Source of the DNA: Gilliamella sp. B3022
Lineage (GTDB): Bacteria; Pseudomonadota; Gammaproteobacteria; Enterobacterales; Orbaceae
DNA: 64,000 bases
Assembly: GCF_028751545.1 (NCBI RefSeq)
Contig: NZ_CP071867.1
Span: 1,399,306 to 1,463,305 of the forward strand
Direction of reading: 5' to 3'
Part shown: in pieces, positions 22,304-36,020 of the stretch
Layout: each line of letters opens with the position of its first letter
Position numbering within the stretch: position 1 is the first letter of the stretch
The notes under the pieces: model-generated
Database searches by the model: none
Seen by the model: the letters and a program-made list of their open reading frames with translations, nothing else
Told to the model about the DNA's origin: nothing
Position numbers and translations under genes: made by a program

Positions 22304-22914
22304 GACTTATTTGACCTCTTTTGTTCATTTTTCTGCATATAGAAAGTTGTTAATGCTAGACTTAAAAGACATGGAATTTCCATCAATTCTTCAATGAGAT
22401 CTTTTCGATCAGGCTCTAGAACCAAAAATTCATATCCCAAACGTCTATGTTCAGCAATATCAGCAATACCTAAGAAAAGAAATGCAAAAAATAAGTGCCA
22501 AACGGGAATTATCTCAAATTTATATCGACGAATTATCTCTTGACGAATAGAGGGTAAAAAGATACTTAACAATGGTATTGCAATAATAATACTAGCAATA
22601 ATTTTGTAATAAATACGAGGAATATCAGGGAAAAAATCGCGTCCCCAACTAATGCCTCGTCCAAAAAGCATAAACCACCAAAATATTGTCCAAATCCAAA
22701 ATTTATAAAGGTTTAAATTATACTTGACGCTTTTAGCATAATGATATGTATAACAACACATAAATAACAAGAATAATGATTGTATATGTTCAATTAAGCT
22801 AACGGTTAATTTATTGTCTAATGGAAGCCAAAAGTTACCAGTGATATATAGAAGAACGCTCAAAATCACAATAAACATAGAGCTTTTGTAAAAGTGCGTA
22901 TCAAATTTAGGCAT
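22297..22914 (-). CDS. Unknown multi-pass membrane protein
   Basis: 205 residues that I do not recognise. Sequence shows about six hydrophobic segments (roughly 12-32, 40-58, 70-90, 102-120, 137-155, 185-200) and conserved-looking polar pieces in loops: RGISWGRDFFPDIP around 85-100 and IADIAEHRRLGYEFLVLEPDRKDLIEELMEIP in the C-terminal third. It sits between sprT (15-bp gap) and rlmJ (7-bp overlap) in what looks like one operon with metK. No enzymatic function can be assigned. Confidence 0.75.
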   Translation of the reverse strand: MPKFDTHFYKSSMFIVILSVLLYITGNFWLPLDNKLTVSLIEHIQSLFLLFMCCYTYHYAKSVKYNLNLYKFWIWTIFWWFMLFGRGISWGRDFFPDIPRIYYKIIASIIIAIPLLSIFLPSIRQEIIRRYKFEIIPVWHLFFAFLFLGIADIAEHRRLGYEFLVLEPDRKDLIEELMEIPCLLSLALTTFYMQKNEQKRSNKSC

Positions 22915-22929
22915 AATTTATTTCAAGAA

Positions 22930-23433
22930 TTAAACAAAATTTTTAAGTTTAAGTATAGTACCGCATTTACGACATTGATAACTAGTTTTATTCTTTCTAA
23001 TTTTATTATGTCGTATTGGTGATAAATAATGTTCTTGGCAATCACAAATATATACATACTCGAAACGTTTAAAAATAAAATTATGGGTGACTTTAGGTTG
23101 TTTCTTCATTATTTCAGACATGACATATTGCCATTCTTTACCATGAGGTTTTACCTTTCCATAGCTTTGAAAGGTAATAAGATGAGCTAATTCATGGGGA
23201 ACGACTTCATCAATAAAATTTTTCCCATTTTCATAAAGCATTGTAATATTAAGTTGAATTTCCCAATGATTTAATACTGCACTACCTGCTATACTACCTT
23301 TTGATTTATAGATAACTTTTGGTTCTTTATATTCAGTCCCTAGCAGTTGATTGGCTTGATTTAAGTACTCTCTCAAACAAGCCATCACCTGATTATGTAA
23401 ATAAATTGGTATATGTTTATAATCCTGCCGCAT
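22930..23433 (-). CDS. sprT: SprT family zinc metalloprotein
   Basis: 167 residues from ATG at 23433. SprT-like proteins carry a gluzincin-type HExx[14 protein letters not shown] is here, with a following HGKEW block. Two C-terminal CxC/CxxC pairs (ICDCQEH and CRKCG) form a zinc ribbon. The longer frame from 23487 runs deeper into metK and adds non-homologous residues, while MRQDYKHIP matches the family start. The gene overlaps the end of metK by 17 bp. Biological substrate is unclear; eukaryotic Spartan relatives cleave DNA-protein crosslinks. Confidence 0.9.
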   Translation of the reverse strand: MRQDYKHIPIYLHNQVMACLREYLNQANQLLGTEYKEPKVIYKSKGSIAGSAVLNHWEIQLNITMLYENGKNFIDEVVPHELAHLITFQSYGKVKPHGKEWQYVMSEIMKKQPKVTHNFIFKRFEYVYICDCQEHYLSPIRHNKIRKNKTSYQCRKCGTILKLKNFV

Positions 23434-24568
23434 CGCGAAGTAGTGCTGCTTTATCGGTTTTTTCCCAAGGAAAGATATCTCGACCAAAATGACCGTAAGT
23501 TGCAGTTTTTTGATAAATTGGTTGAATCAGATCAAGCATTTGAATTAACCCATAAGGTCTTAGATCAAAAAATTCTTTGATTAACGAAATAATTTTATCG
23601 TGTCCAATTTTCTCAGAGCCAAAAGTATTAACATAAACAGATGTTGGGTTAGCAACACCAATTGCATAAGAAATTTGTAACTCACATTTATCAGCAAGTC
23701 CTGCTGCAACAATATTTTTAGCAACATATCTTGCTGCGTAGGCAGCGGAACGGTCTACTTTTGAAGGATCTTTTCCAGAAAACGCACCACCACCATGACG
23801 AGCTGCACCGCCATAGGTATCAACAATAATTTTTCGGCCAGTTAAACCACAATCTCCCATAGGACCACCAATTACAAAACGCCCAGTTGGATTAATAAAG
23901 TATTTAGTTTTAGAGGTTAACCATTCGACAGGTAATGTCGGTTTAATGATTTCTTCCATTACAGCCTCTTGTATAACTTTTTGTTCGATACCTTCTGAAT
24001 GTTGGGTCGATAAAACAATTGTATCGACACCTTTTATCTGACCATTTTGATAAATTAATGTAACTTGACTTTTTGCATCAGGCCTTAACCAAGGAAGTGT
24101 ACCATTTTTTCTTACTTCAGCTTGGCGGCGCATCAAATCATGAGCATAGCTGATTGCGGCGGGCATCAAGTTAGGCATTTCATTAGTTGCATAACCAAAC
24201 ATAATACCTTGATCACCAGCGCCTTGTTCTAATGGATCTTCTTTATCCACGCCTTGATTGATATCGGGGGACTGTTTACCAATTGCATTTAACACGGCAC
24301 AAGAATTTGCATCGAATCCCATTTCTGAACTAGTATAACCAATATCATTAATTGTTTTTCTGGTTAATTCTTCTATATCTACCCAAGCAGAAGTTGTAAT
24401 TTCACCTCCAACTAACGCCATACCTGTTTTTACATATGTCTCGCAAGCAACACGAGCTTTTGGATCTTGTTTTAAAATTGCATCAAGTACGGCATCAGAT
24501 ATTTGATCTGCAATTTTATCTGGATGACCTTCTGAAACAGATTCTGATGTGAATAGAAATTCTGACAT
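23417..24568 (-). CDS. metK: S-adenosylmethionine synthetase
   Basis: 383 residues; makes SAM from methionine and ATP. Visible landmarks: [18 protein letters not shown] near the N-terminus, [12 protein letters not shown], and [23 protein letters not shown]; the protein ends LLRDAAGL as in E. coli. It heads the minus-strand operon metK-sprT-unknown-rlmJ. A perfect met box 86 bp upstream points to MetJ-SAM repression. Confidence 0.98.
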   Translation of the reverse strand: MSEFLFTSESVSEGHPDKIADQISDAVLDAILKQDPKARVACETYVKTGMALVGGEITTSAWVDIEELTRKTINDIGYTSSEMGFDANSCAVLNAIGKQSPDINQGVDKEDPLEQGAGDQGIMFGYATNEMPNLMPAAISYAHDLMRRQAEVRKNGTLPWLRPDAKSQVTLIYQNGQIKGVDTIVLSTQHSEGIEQKVIQEAVMEEIIKPTLPVEWLTSKTKYFINPTGRFVIGGPMGDCGLTGRKIIVDTYGGAARHGGGAFSGKDPSKVDRSAAYAARYVAKNIVAAGLADKCELQISYAIGVANPTSVYVNTFGSEKIGHDKIISLIKEFFDLRPYGLIQMLDLIQPIYQKTATYGHFGRDIFPWEKTDKAALLRDAAGL

Positions 24569-24653
24569 AAAATACCTTTTTAACTTAATAGTGTCTAACG
24601 CTGAAAATATAATATTCAGCTTTTAAGTGCCTATTTTAGCAGTTTTACCATCT

Positions 24654-24661
24654 AGACGTCT
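24654..24661. promoter_or_regulatory. Met box (MetJ operator) upstream of metK
   Basis: AGACGTCT at 24654-24661 is an exact match to the 8-bp MetJ consensus, inside a 10-bp palindrome TAGACGTCTA. The preceding 8-mer (24646-24653, TACCATCT) matches 4 of 8 positions, as expected for a weaker tandem copy. It lies between metK and the divergent murI, closer to metK regulation by known biology. Confidence 0.75.
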
Positions 24662-24782
24662 ATCTTAATAGTTTATAAAATAAAAGCAAATTTATTAGAA
24701 ATAAAATTACTTGCATTAATTTCTATTCAATTTACGATATCGCTCGTTTTTTATTTTATTATCTAATAAAGTTTAATTTACT

Positions 24783-25607
24783 ATGAATAGTATAAAACAA
24801 TCTCCTAGTGTGTTGGTATTTGATTCTGGCATTGGTGGATTATCCGTCTATAAAGAAATTTACAATAAAATACCTAATGCGCATTATATTTATGCATTTG
24901 ATAATGAAATGTTTCCTTATGGTGATAAATCGTCAGAAGTTTTGGTTAATCGAGTTAATGCTGTTATTAAAACTATTAATAAATTTCAACAAATCGATTT
25001 AGCGGTTATTGCATGCAATACGGCTAGCACTATTTGTTTACCAAGTTTACGCTCTAACTTTTCTTTTCCTATAGTGGGCGTAGTACCTGCAATTAAACCT
25101 GCAAGTTTACTAACTAAAAATAGATGTATAGGATTATTGGCAACAAAAGCCACGATTGAAAGGGCTTATACAACAAATCTTATTAACCAATTTGCTAATC
25201 ATTGTTCAGTTAAATTATTAGGTTTGTCTGAATTAGCACTCATAGCAGAAAATAAATTACAAGGTATTGCTGTAGATATGCAATATTTGAAAAAATTGAT
25301 GCAACCATGGCTTAATATGCAAACTATTCCTGATACAATAGTTCTTGGCTGTACTCATTACCCGTTTATTAAAGAAGAGTTGCAGATGATTTTTCCTCAA
25401 GTTAATTTTATTGATTCAGGTTATGCAATTGCAACTAGGGTATATAATCTATTAAAAGACAAGTATGACGTAAACAAAATACCATTATTTAAAAAAGAAA
25501 ATATTATATTAAGTACAATCTGCAATCAGTCCGTTGAAAAATTGATTAAAAAATTAACTAAATATAATCTTGATAAATATCAGTGTATTAATGTCTTTTC
25601 TGTTTAA
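24783..25607 (+). CDS. murI: Glutamate racemase
   Basis: 274 residues; interconverts L- and D-glutamate for peptidoglycan. The two catalytic cysteines are in IACNTAST and LGCTHYPF, and DSGIGGLSVYKEI is the N-terminal substrate motif. It lies just upstream of the rRNA operon, as murI does next to E. coli rrnB. The C-terminal ~20 residues are not conserved. Confidence 0.95.
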   Translation: MNSIKQSPSVLVFDSGIGGLSVYKEIYNKIPNAHYIYAFDNEMFPYGDKSSEVLVNRVNAVIKTINKFQQIDLAVIACNTASTICLPSLRSNFSFPIVGVVPAIKPASLLTKNRCIGLLATKATIERAYTTNLINQFANHCSVKLLGLSELALIAENKLQGIAVDMQYLKKLMQPWLNMQTIPDTIVLGCTHYPFIKEELQMIFPQVNFIDSGYAIATRVYNLLKDKYDVNKIPLFKKENIILSTICNQSVEKLIKKLTKYNLDKYQCINVFSV

Positions 25608-25644
25608 AGGTTATTCGAACGAATAAATATTTAATCTTTTTTAC

Positions 25645-25672
25645 TTGCCAAAAAAAATGAAGTGCCTATAAT
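25645..25672 (+). promoter_or_regulatory. rRNA operon promoter P1
   Basis: TTGCCA (25645-25650) and TATAAT (25667-25672) with a 16-bp spacer, followed by the GC-rich discriminator GCGC and CCACTGACACGG, which is nearly identical to the start region of E. coli rrn P1. The upstream A/T-rich run fits an UP element. Confidence 0.9.
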
Positions 25673-25753
25673 GCGCATCCACTGACACGGCGTCATCGAC
25701 AAACAGAGACAGCAGGTGTAAGTGAGCAAGGTCAAAAATTTTGAAAAAAGATC

Positions 25754-25782
25754 TTGACGAATAAAAAGGTGTAGCGTAGTAT
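25754..25782 (+). promoter_or_regulatory. rRNA operon promoter P2
   Basis: TTGACG (25754-25759) and TAGTAT (25777-25782), 17-bp spacer, about 110 bp downstream of P1, the usual P1-P2 spacing of enterobacterial rrn operons. Confidence 0.8.
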
Positions 25783-25844
25783 ACGCAGCCCTTGAGACAG
25801 CAAACTGAATAACAAAATGTTTAGTGAAAGATAAATAGCTGTCA

Positions 25845-25856
25845 GCTCTTTAAAAA
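25845..25856 (+). promoter_or_regulatory. boxA antitermination site in the rRNA leader
   Basis: GCTCTTTAAAAA matches the boxA core (TGCTCTTTAACA) with small changes; Nus factors bind it in the rRNA antitermination complex. Confidence 0.7.
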
Positions 25857-25866
25857 GAAGAAACAG

Positions 25867-25890
25867 ACAATCTGTGTGGGCACTTGCGAG
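25867..25890 (+). other. 5' strand of the 16S precursor processing stem
   Basis: This 24-nt stretch is complementary, with few mismatches, to 27538-27561 beyond the 16S 3' end. The long stem bracketing the 16S RNA is the classical RNase III target. Confidence 0.8.
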
Positions 25891-25992
25891 ACGAAAGATT
25901 AAAAGTCTACGGACTGAAAAAATTAAGTCTTGATAAGTGACACTGAAGATTCATTTGAATATGTCAGAGACAGTTATTGAGCATCAAACTTT

Positions 25993-27530
<1,538 letters not shown>

Positions 27531-27537
27531 CGAAGTG

Positions 27538-27561
27538 CTCGTAAGTGTTCACACAGATTGT
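27538..27561 (+). other. 3' strand of the 16S precursor processing stem
   Basis: Pairs with 25867-25890 (see that entry); lies 8 nt after the mature 16S end. Confidence 0.8.
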
Positions 27562-27586
27562 TTGTTTATAAAGAAGAAGTAATTAA

Positions 27587-27662
27587 GTCCCCTTCGTCTA
27601 GAGGCCTAGGACATCGCCCTTTCACGGCGGTAACAGGGGTTCGAATCCCCTAGGGGACGCCA
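27587..27662 (+). tRNA. gltT: tRNA-Glu (anticodon TTC)
   Basis: 76 nt including encoded CCA. The acceptor arms GTCCCCT/AGGGGAC, T-loop TTCGAAT and anticodon loop CCTTTCACG are clear. It lies in the 16S-23S spacer, as in one class of E. coli rrn operons. Confidence 0.98.
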
Positions 27663-27734
27663 TAATATGTGATGAAGTTACTTCTTAATGAAATTATGTT
27701 TGTATTTACTTATAAGAGTAAATAGAAAGATAAA

Positions 27735-27746
27735 GCTCTTTAACAA
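27735..27746 (+). promoter_or_regulatory. boxA antitermination site in the 16S-23S spacer
   Basis: GCTCTTTAACAA, an almost exact boxA, about 125 nt before 23S, where E. coli also has one. Confidence 0.8.
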
Positions 27747-27871
27747 TTAGGAACAAGCTGAAAGAAACGAGTTCTCGTTTTTACGGAAAGCATTTGTATG
27801 AAAATATGAATGCGCTGAAGTAAAAAAGAGAAAAAAAGCGTAATTAAAACCAAGACAACTGTGAGTTGTAA

Positions 27872-30770
<2,899 letters not shown>

Positions 30771-30920
30771 ACAACTCGGAGTTGTTTTGGATACGCGAAG
30801 TTGAGAGATTAAGAAATCATCGAAAGATGATGAAAGATTGATGAAACAGTTTGTTCCGGATTGAGCAATTGGTGAAGATATGTGATAATCATCATCAATA
30901 GAAAAAGAGAAGACAGAATA

Positions 30921-31040
30921 TGTCTGGCGGTAATAGCGCGGTGGTCCCACCTGACCCCATGCCGAACTCAGAAGTGAAACGCCGAAGTGCCGATGGTAGT
31001 GTGGGTATTACCCATGTGAGAGTAGGGAGCCGCCAGACTT
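30921..31040 (+). rRNA. rrf: 5S ribosomal RNA
   Basis: About 120 nt. TGTCTGGCGG at the 5' end pairs with CCGCCAGACT at the 3' end, and GGTCCCACCTGACCCCATGCC is the conserved loop A-B sequence. The 3' end is uncertain by 1-2 nt. Confidence 0.97.
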
Positions 31041-31070
31041 TTAAATTTATATATACACATCAAATTCGGT

Positions 31071-31147
31071 GGAGCGGTAGTTCAGTTGGTTAGAATACCT
31101 GCCTGTCACGCAGGGGGTCGCGGGTTCGAGCCCCGTCCGTTCCGCCA
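31071..31147 (+). tRNA. aspT: tRNA-Asp (anticodon GTC)
   Basis: 77 nt with CCA encoded; anticodon loop CTGTCAC, T-loop TTCGAGC. It sits directly downstream of 5S, as in E. coli rrnC. Confidence 0.98.
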
Positions 31148-31155
31148 CCTTATTT

Positions 31156-31231
31156 AGGGGCGTAGTTCAATTGGTAGAGCACCGGTCTCCAAAACCGGGT
31201 GTTGGGAGTTCGAGACTCTCCGCCCCTGCCA
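31156..31231 (+). tRNA. trpT: tRNA-Trp (anticodon CCA)
   Basis: 76 nt with CCA encoded; acceptor AGGGGCG/CGCCCCT and anticodon loop CTCCAAA. It is the last gene of the rRNA operon; no hairpin terminator is apparent downstream. Confidence 0.98.
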
Positions 31232-31298
31232 AAAGTAATGATTTTGTTTTAATTTTAGCCGTTCAGCAATTTTTACTAACATAAATAAAAAATTTTTG

Positions 31299-31326
31299 TT
31301 TACAGATTAAGTTAGTGAATTATAAT
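31299..31326 (+). promoter_or_regulatory. Promoter of maoP
   Basis: TTTACA (31299-31304) and a perfect TATAAT (31321-31326) with a 16-bp spacer, 38 bp before the maoP ATG. Confidence 0.7.
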
Positions 31327-31363
31327 TCCCGCCCAAATACTTTTACAATCTAGAGGATATAAA

Positions 31364-31702
31364 ATGGCTGAAAGTTTTGTAAGTCAACAACGTTTTTTTG
31401 ATAATAAGAATTACCCAAGGGGATTTTCTCGTCATGGTGATTTTACAATTAAAGAAGCACAAATTTTAGAAAAATATGGTTGTGCTTTTAGGGATCTTGA
31501 TATGGAAACAAGAAAGCCTGTTACAGCAGACGAGAAATCATTTGTAGCAGTGTGTAAAGGAAAAAAGGAACCTTCAACCGATTTAGAAAAAGCATGGTTA
31601 AAGTATCTTTCTCGAATTAATAAGCCTAAACGTTTTCATACATTATCTGGTGGTAAACCACAAGTTGATGTTAATGATGATTTCGTAGATAGTGATGATT
31701 AA
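31364..31702 (+). CDS. maoP: Macrodomain Ori organisation protein MaoP (YifE)
   Basis: 112 residues, exactly the E. coli length and colinear with it: MAESF start, [37 protein letters not shown] and the acidic DSDD end. In E. coli MaoP acts with the maoS site near its own gene to shape the Ori macrodomain. GAGG ribosome binding site. Its neighbours, tRNA-Trp upstream and convergent comM downstream (5-bp gap), match the E. coli rrnC-side locus except that hdfR is missing. Confidence 0.95.
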   Translation: MAESFVSQQRFFDNKNYPRGFSRHGDFTIKEAQILEKYGCAFRDLDMETRKPVTADEKSFVAVCKGKKEPSTDLEKAWLKYLSRINKPKRFHTLSGGKPQVDVNDDFVDSDD

Positions 31703-31707
31703 TTCTG

Positions 31708-33231
31708 TTAACCAATATTTTTGTGTAATTGAATTAACAATCGATCCATAGAACGATAACTTAAAGCTTCTGAAATATGTTTTCGTTCTATGTTTTTTGA
31801 TAGTTCTAAATCTGCAATAGTACGAGATACTTTCAATATTCGATGCCATGCTCTAGCTGAAAGTCCTAATTTTATCAAAGCTTGTTCCAAATACTCATTA
31901 TTTTCATCAGATAGCTGACAATAAAATTGAATATCATTAGAGGTAAATTGACTATTTAGTTTTTTATTTCTTTCCATTTGAATGTTTCTGGCTAATAAAA
32001 CTCTTTCTTTTACTTTTTCTGTGGATTCACTCTTTATTGCTTTCTGACTTAATGCTCCTTTTGGTAAAAGTGGAACTTCAATGGATATATCAAATCTATC
32101 TAAAAATGGTCCTGAAAGTCGATTTAGATAACGAATAACTTGTTGGGGAGTTGTTCTATTGTGTGTTCCTTGATAATGTCCTGTAGGGCTAGGATTCATT
32201 GCTGCAATAAGTTGAAACCTTGCTGGAAATTTTATTTTAGCATTTGCCCTTGAAATAATGATTTCTCCTGATTCAATAGGTTCTCTTAACGCATCTAGTA
32301 CTTTACGATTAAATTCAGGAAGTTCATCTAAAAATAACACTCCGTTGTGAGCCAGAGATATTTCTCCAGGTTTAGGTATCGATCCTCCTCCTACTAATGC
32401 TGCGATTGAAGCACTATGATGAGGAGATCTAAAGGGACGTTTTCGCCAATTTTTGATTGATCCATTTGAACTGACCAAACTGGTAATTGCCGCACTTTCT
32501 AGTGCTTCTGTATCAGATAATGGAGGCAATAATGATGTTAACCGAGTTGCTAACATTGTTTTACCTGTTCCAGGTGGACCTATTAATAATAAATTATGAC
32601 CTCCGGCGGCAGCTATTTCTAATGCTCTTTTAGCATGTTCTTGCCCAATAATATCCTGCAAATTTGCTGAGATATCATCACTATTATGATATTCTCTGTA
32701 AGCTACTAAAGGTAAACTTAAGTTTTCAGTCAAATGCTGACAGACTTCAACTAAATTATTTGTGATTAACGTATTTCCTTGGTGTATTAAAGATATTTCC
32801 GATTGATTCTCTGCCGATATTATTAGTGAGCGTTGTTTTTTTTGGGATGAAATTGCAGCAGGTATAGCACCTTTAACCGCTCTAATTTCTCCTGATAAAG
32901 CGAGTTCTCCTAAAAATTCATAATTAGACAAATTATCAGAGGGAATCTGTTGTGTTGCAGCAAGAATTGCAATAGCAATAGGTAAATCAAAACGACTACC
33001 TTCCTTAGGAAGGTCAGCAGGTGATAAATTGACTGTTATTTTCTTTGCAGGAAAAGTAAATCCACTATTAATAATAGCACTTCTAACACGATCTTTTGAT
33101 TCTTTGACGGTTGCTTCAGGAAGCCCAACTAGGACAAAACCAGGTAATCCATTACTAATATGAACTTCTACATTTATTTGTGGAGCTTGTATTCCGATGG
33201 ATGCGCGAGTAAAAACAGTAGCAAGTGACAT
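31708..33231 (-). CDS. comM: ComM/YifB family Mg-chelatase-like AAA+ ATPase
   Basis: 507 residues. N-terminal Lon-protease-like domain (about 1-180; LPGFVLVGLPEATVKESKDRVRSA, LSPADLPKEGSRFDLPIA), Mg-chelatase AAA+ domain with Walker A GPPGTGKTML (about 217) and Walker B-like GVLFLDELPEF, and a C-terminal domain with LSARAWHRILKVSRTIADLE. ComM is a helicase assisting branch migration during natural transformation. It converges with maoP. Confidence 0.95.
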   Translation of the reverse strand: MSLATVFTRASIGIQAPQINVEVHISNGLPGFVLVGLPEATVKESKDRVRSAIINSGFTFPAKKITVNLSPADLPKEGSRFDLPIAIAILAATQQIPSDNLSNYEFLGELALSGEIRAVKGAIPAAISSQKKQRSLIISAENQSEISLIHQGNTLITNNLVEVCQHLTENLSLPLVAYREYHNSDDISANLQDIIGQEHAKRALEIAAAGGHNLLLIGPPGTGKTMLATRLTSLLPPLSDTEALESAAITSLVSSNGSIKNWRKRPFRSPHHSASIAALVGGGSIPKPGEISLAHNGVLFLDELPEFNRKVLDALREPIESGEIIISRANAKIKFPARFQLIAAMNPSPTGHYQGTHNRTTPQQVIRYLNRLSGPFLDRFDISIEVPLLPKGALSQKAIKSESTEKVKERVLLARNIQMERNKKLNSQFTSNDIQFYCQLSDENNEYLEQALIKLGLSARAWHRILKVSRTIADLELSKNIERKHISEALSYRSMDRLLIQLHKNIG

Positions 33232-33292
33232 AATTTTAATCTTTAATCTTTAATATTTAAATTTATTATCACTTTATTTATATATAAGTGAT

Positions 33293-33319
33293 GCATAAAT
33301 CTCATTATGAAATTTATGC
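33293..33319. repeat. 8-bp inverted repeat after znuB
   Basis: GCATAAAT and ATTTATGC are perfectly complementary around 11 nt, 38 bp beyond the znuB stop. There is no T-run on the minus strand, so it is at best a weak terminator. Confidence 0.35.
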
Positions 33320-33357
33320 GTGTTTGTTCGCAATAAAGATCGTATTTTTGCTGTTAT

Positions 33358-34158
33358 TTATTCTTTTTTACTTATTAAAAATTTCGAAAAAAATAATGAT
33401 AGAAAAAATAGGCAAGTGTTAGCCAATACAACAGAAGGGCCTGTCGGAGTATCATAGATGAAAGAAAATATCAATCCTCCAATGATAGATAACATACCAA
33501 TAATTATTGCTATTATTGCCATAGATTCAGGCGTTTTCGAATAGTATTTGGCTGTCGCTGCAGGAATAATAAGGAGCGAAGTAATAATCAATGCTCCTAC
33601 AAATTTCATTGCAATTCCTATTGTTAACGCTAATAAAAGGGTCAAAAGTAATTTCGTGAATTGTATATTAATACCGTTACTGAATGCTAATTCTTCACTG
33701 ACAGTAGTAAATAAAAAATTATTCCATTGCCAAAGTAGTAAAGTGCCAATCAGCATCACACAAATTATAATTTGAATGAGATCTGAATAGGATACAGATA
33801 AAAGATCCCCAAATAAGTATCCCATTAAATCGATACGTATATTCTTCATTAAGCTAATAACTACCAAACCTAGTGATAATGCACTGTGAGCCAAAATGCC
33901 AAGTAAAGTATCAATAGGTAATTGCTTTTGAGATTCCAGCCAAAGTAATCCGATAGCAAGCAAAAGCGTTATAAAAATGACAGCATAAAATAAATTAATA
34001 TTAAGTAAAAAACCAAATGCGATACCAAGTAAAGCTGCATGCGATAAAGTATCACCAAAATATGACATTCTTCTCCATACAACAAATGTACCTAAAGGAC
34101 CTGTTACTGTGGTTAAACATAGACCTGCTAATAAAGACGGTAATAACAACTCAATCAT
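33358..34158 (-). CDS. znuB: Zinc ABC transporter, permease
   Basis: 266 residues, an ABC-3 family integral membrane protein with about eight helices. [41 protein letters not shown] is the hallmark N-terminus of ZnuB. It forms the channel for zinc passed on by ZnuA. It lies 40 bp downstream of znuC in the same operon. Confidence 0.96.
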   Translation of the reverse strand: MIELLLPSLLAGLCLTTVTGPLGTFVVWRRMSYFGDTLSHAALLGIAFGFLLNINLFYAVIFITLLLAIGLLWLESQKQLPIDTLLGILAHSALSLGLVVISLMKNIRIDLMGYLFGDLLSVSYSDLIQIIICVMLIGTLLLWQWNNFLFTTVSEELAFSNGINIQFTKLLLTLLLALTIGIAMKFVGALIITSLLIIPAATAKYYSKTPESMAIIAIIIGMLSIIGGLIFSFIYDTPTGPSVVLANTCLFFLSLFFSKFLISKKE

Positions 34159-34198
34159 TATCTTTTGTTCCTATTTTAGGTATGAATGTTCAATTATT

Positions 34199-34936
34199 TT
34201 AGTGTTCATTAGCATGTTTACAAAGATCATGTTGATGGTTGTGATGATGTTTATAAACAGCGATTTGAGATGCACCTTGTTGACCAAAAAGAGAAATAAA
34301 TTCTGGATCATTTGAAACAATAGCGGGTGTGCCTGAACAACAAATATGATGATTTAAACAGATGACTTCATCCGTTTTAGCCATTACCAAATGCAGATCA
34401 TGTGAAACCATTAAAACACCACAATTAAACTGTGTTTTGGCACTACTAATCAAATCATATAATAGAACTTGTCCATTAACATCAACTCCTTGTGTTGGCT
34501 CATCTAGGATTAATAGCTGGGGACGTTTAGCTAATGCCTGAGCAAGTAGTACTCTTTGTAGTTCGCCTCCAGACAATTGGTGCATTGATTTATCAATTAA
34601 ATATTCTGCTTTTACCATAGAAAGAATGTTTAAAATATTTTTTTTATTTAATCGTTTATTCAAACACATAAAACGCTTTACAGTAATGGGTAAGGTCGGA
34701 TTTAATTTGATTGATTGCGGAACATAACCAATTGTTAAGTTAGCAGAACGAGTGATCGTTCCTGAGGTATAAGGCATTAATCCCAAAATGACTTTAACTA
34801 AAGTTGATTTACCAGCACCATTTGGTCCTAGTAATGTCACAATTTGATTTGTCCTAATTGATAACGAAACATTATGTAGAATTTTTTGGTTTTTTATTTC
34901 AACTGAAATACCATCTAGCGAAATTAGCTGAGTCAT
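34199..34936 (-). CDS. znuC: Zinc ABC transporter, ATP-binding protein
   Basis: 245 residues. Walker [10 protein letters not shown] (about 37-45), signature LSGGELQR, Walker B LLILDEP and the switch His in MVSHDLH are all present. The C-terminus is histidine-rich ([16 protein letters not shown]), which may bind zinc as a sensor or chaperone; this is a plausible inference. First gene of the znuCB operon, behind the shared Zur-type operator. Confidence 0.96.
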   Translation of the reverse strand: MTQLISLDGISVEIKNQKILHNVSLSIRTNQIVTLLGPNGAGKSTLVKVILGLMPYTSGTITRSANLTIGYVPQSIKLNPTLPITVKRFMCLNKRLNKKNILNILSMVKAEYLIDKSMHQLSGGELQRVLLAQALAKRPQLLILDEPTQGVDVNGQVLLYDLISSAKTQFNCGVLMVSHDLHLVMAKTDEVICLNHHICCSGTPAIVSNDPEFISLFGQQGASQIAVYKHHHNHQHDLCKHANEH

Positions 34937-34968
34937 TTTAGCGTGAATCCTTGCTCACCTATATGTTA

Positions 34969-34983
34969 TGTTATATTATAACA
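34969..34983. promoter_or_regulatory. Zur operator between znuC and znuA
   Basis: TGTTATATTATAACA is a perfect 15-bp palindrome and the core of the E. coli Zur box. It lies centrally in the 93-bp znuC/znuA divergent spacer, so one site can repress both directions when zinc is plentiful. Confidence 0.88.
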
Positions 34984-35029
34984 ATAATGTGATATATTCT
35001 ACCATATTTTATAAACATAGGATAATGAT

Positions 35030-35992
35030 GTGAAAAAAAATGCTCGAATTAAATTTAATCAATTATTGCGGTTTTTAACAATCATAAGTCCATTGCTCAT
35101 TATTAATGGATTTACTTTAGAGGCTAATGCAAACATTATTTCTTCTGTTAAGCCTATTGGGTTTATTACTCAAGCGATTTGTGATGGCGTAATAAAGACT
35201 GATATTTTATTACCTGATGGAACTTCTCCGCATACATATTCTTTAAAACCATCGGATTTAGCTAAAATAAAAACAGCTGAATTGATTATTTGGGTTGGTG
35301 ATGATTTAGAAACTTTCATGCCTACAGTTTTGAAAAATTTTGATAAAAATAAACAGATTGAATTAATGGATATACCAACCATTAAAAGTTTACTACGAAC
35401 CAGTACAAATAATCATGATCAACAAGAAATACATACTCATAACGACGATTCTAATCATGATCATCATCATGGTGAATACGATGAGCATATTTGGCTTTCC
35501 CCAAAAATTGCCAAAGAAATTGCGCAAGCAATACATGATAAACTTATAAGTATATATCCAGATAAAAAAGACATTATCGATGAAAATTTAAACGAATTCG
35601 CCATTAAACTAGCTGAAACAGAACAAAACATTGCAAAAAAACTCATTAACGTACAAAATAGCGGATATTTTGTTTTTCATGATGCCTATGGGTATTTTGA
35701 ATCGCAGTTCGGATTAAAAAATCTAGGTAGTTTTACTATAAATCCAGCAGTACAGCCAGGTGTTCAAACCGTTTATTCTATTAAACGAGAATTAAAAGAA
35801 CATCAAGCTGTATGTGTATTTAGAGAGCCACAGTTTAGCCCTGCAGTTATTGAAAAAATAGTGAATGGAACAGATGTTCGTATTGGGGAATTGAATCCTT
35901 TGGGTACAGATATCACTTTATCGAAAAATGCCTATTCACAATTTTTATTAAGATTGACACAGCAACTGTTGGATTGTTTAGATAAAAAGTAA
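35030..35992 (+). CDS. znuA: Zinc ABC transporter, periplasmic binding protein
   Basis: 320 residues with a signal peptide ending about residue 34 (ANA). ZnuA features: PDGTSPHTYSLKPSD (zinc-ligand His), a histidine/aspartate-rich loop HNDDSNHDHHHGEYDEH (about 135-155), DEHIWLSP and FHDAYGYFE with further ligands. It captures periplasmic zinc for ZnuBC. GTG start at 35030 with an AGGATAAT ribosome binding site. mepM follows after 28 bp. Confidence 0.96.
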   Translation: MKKNARIKFNQLLRFLTIISPLLIINGFTLEANANIISSVKPIGFITQAICDGVIKTDILLPDGTSPHTYSLKPSDLAKIKTAELIIWVGDDLETFMPTVLKNFDKNKQIELMDIPTIKSLLRTSTNNHDQQEIHTHNDDSNHDHHHGEYDEHIWLSPKIAKEIAQAIHDKLISIYPDKKDIIDENLNEFAIKLAETEQNIAKKLINVQNSGYFVFHDAYGYFESQFGLKNLGSFTINPAVQPGVQTVYSIKRELKEHQAVCVFREPQFSPAVIEKIVNGTDVRIGELNPLGTDITLSKNAYSQFLLRLTQQLLDCLDKK

Positions 35993-36020
35993 TATAGATA
36001 ATAAATAGTTAAGGTTAATT

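Noticed and set aside
24569-24782. SAM riboswitch upstream of metK
   Set aside because: The spacer is short, AT-rich and lacks the conserved riboswitch core; a met box explains regulation better.
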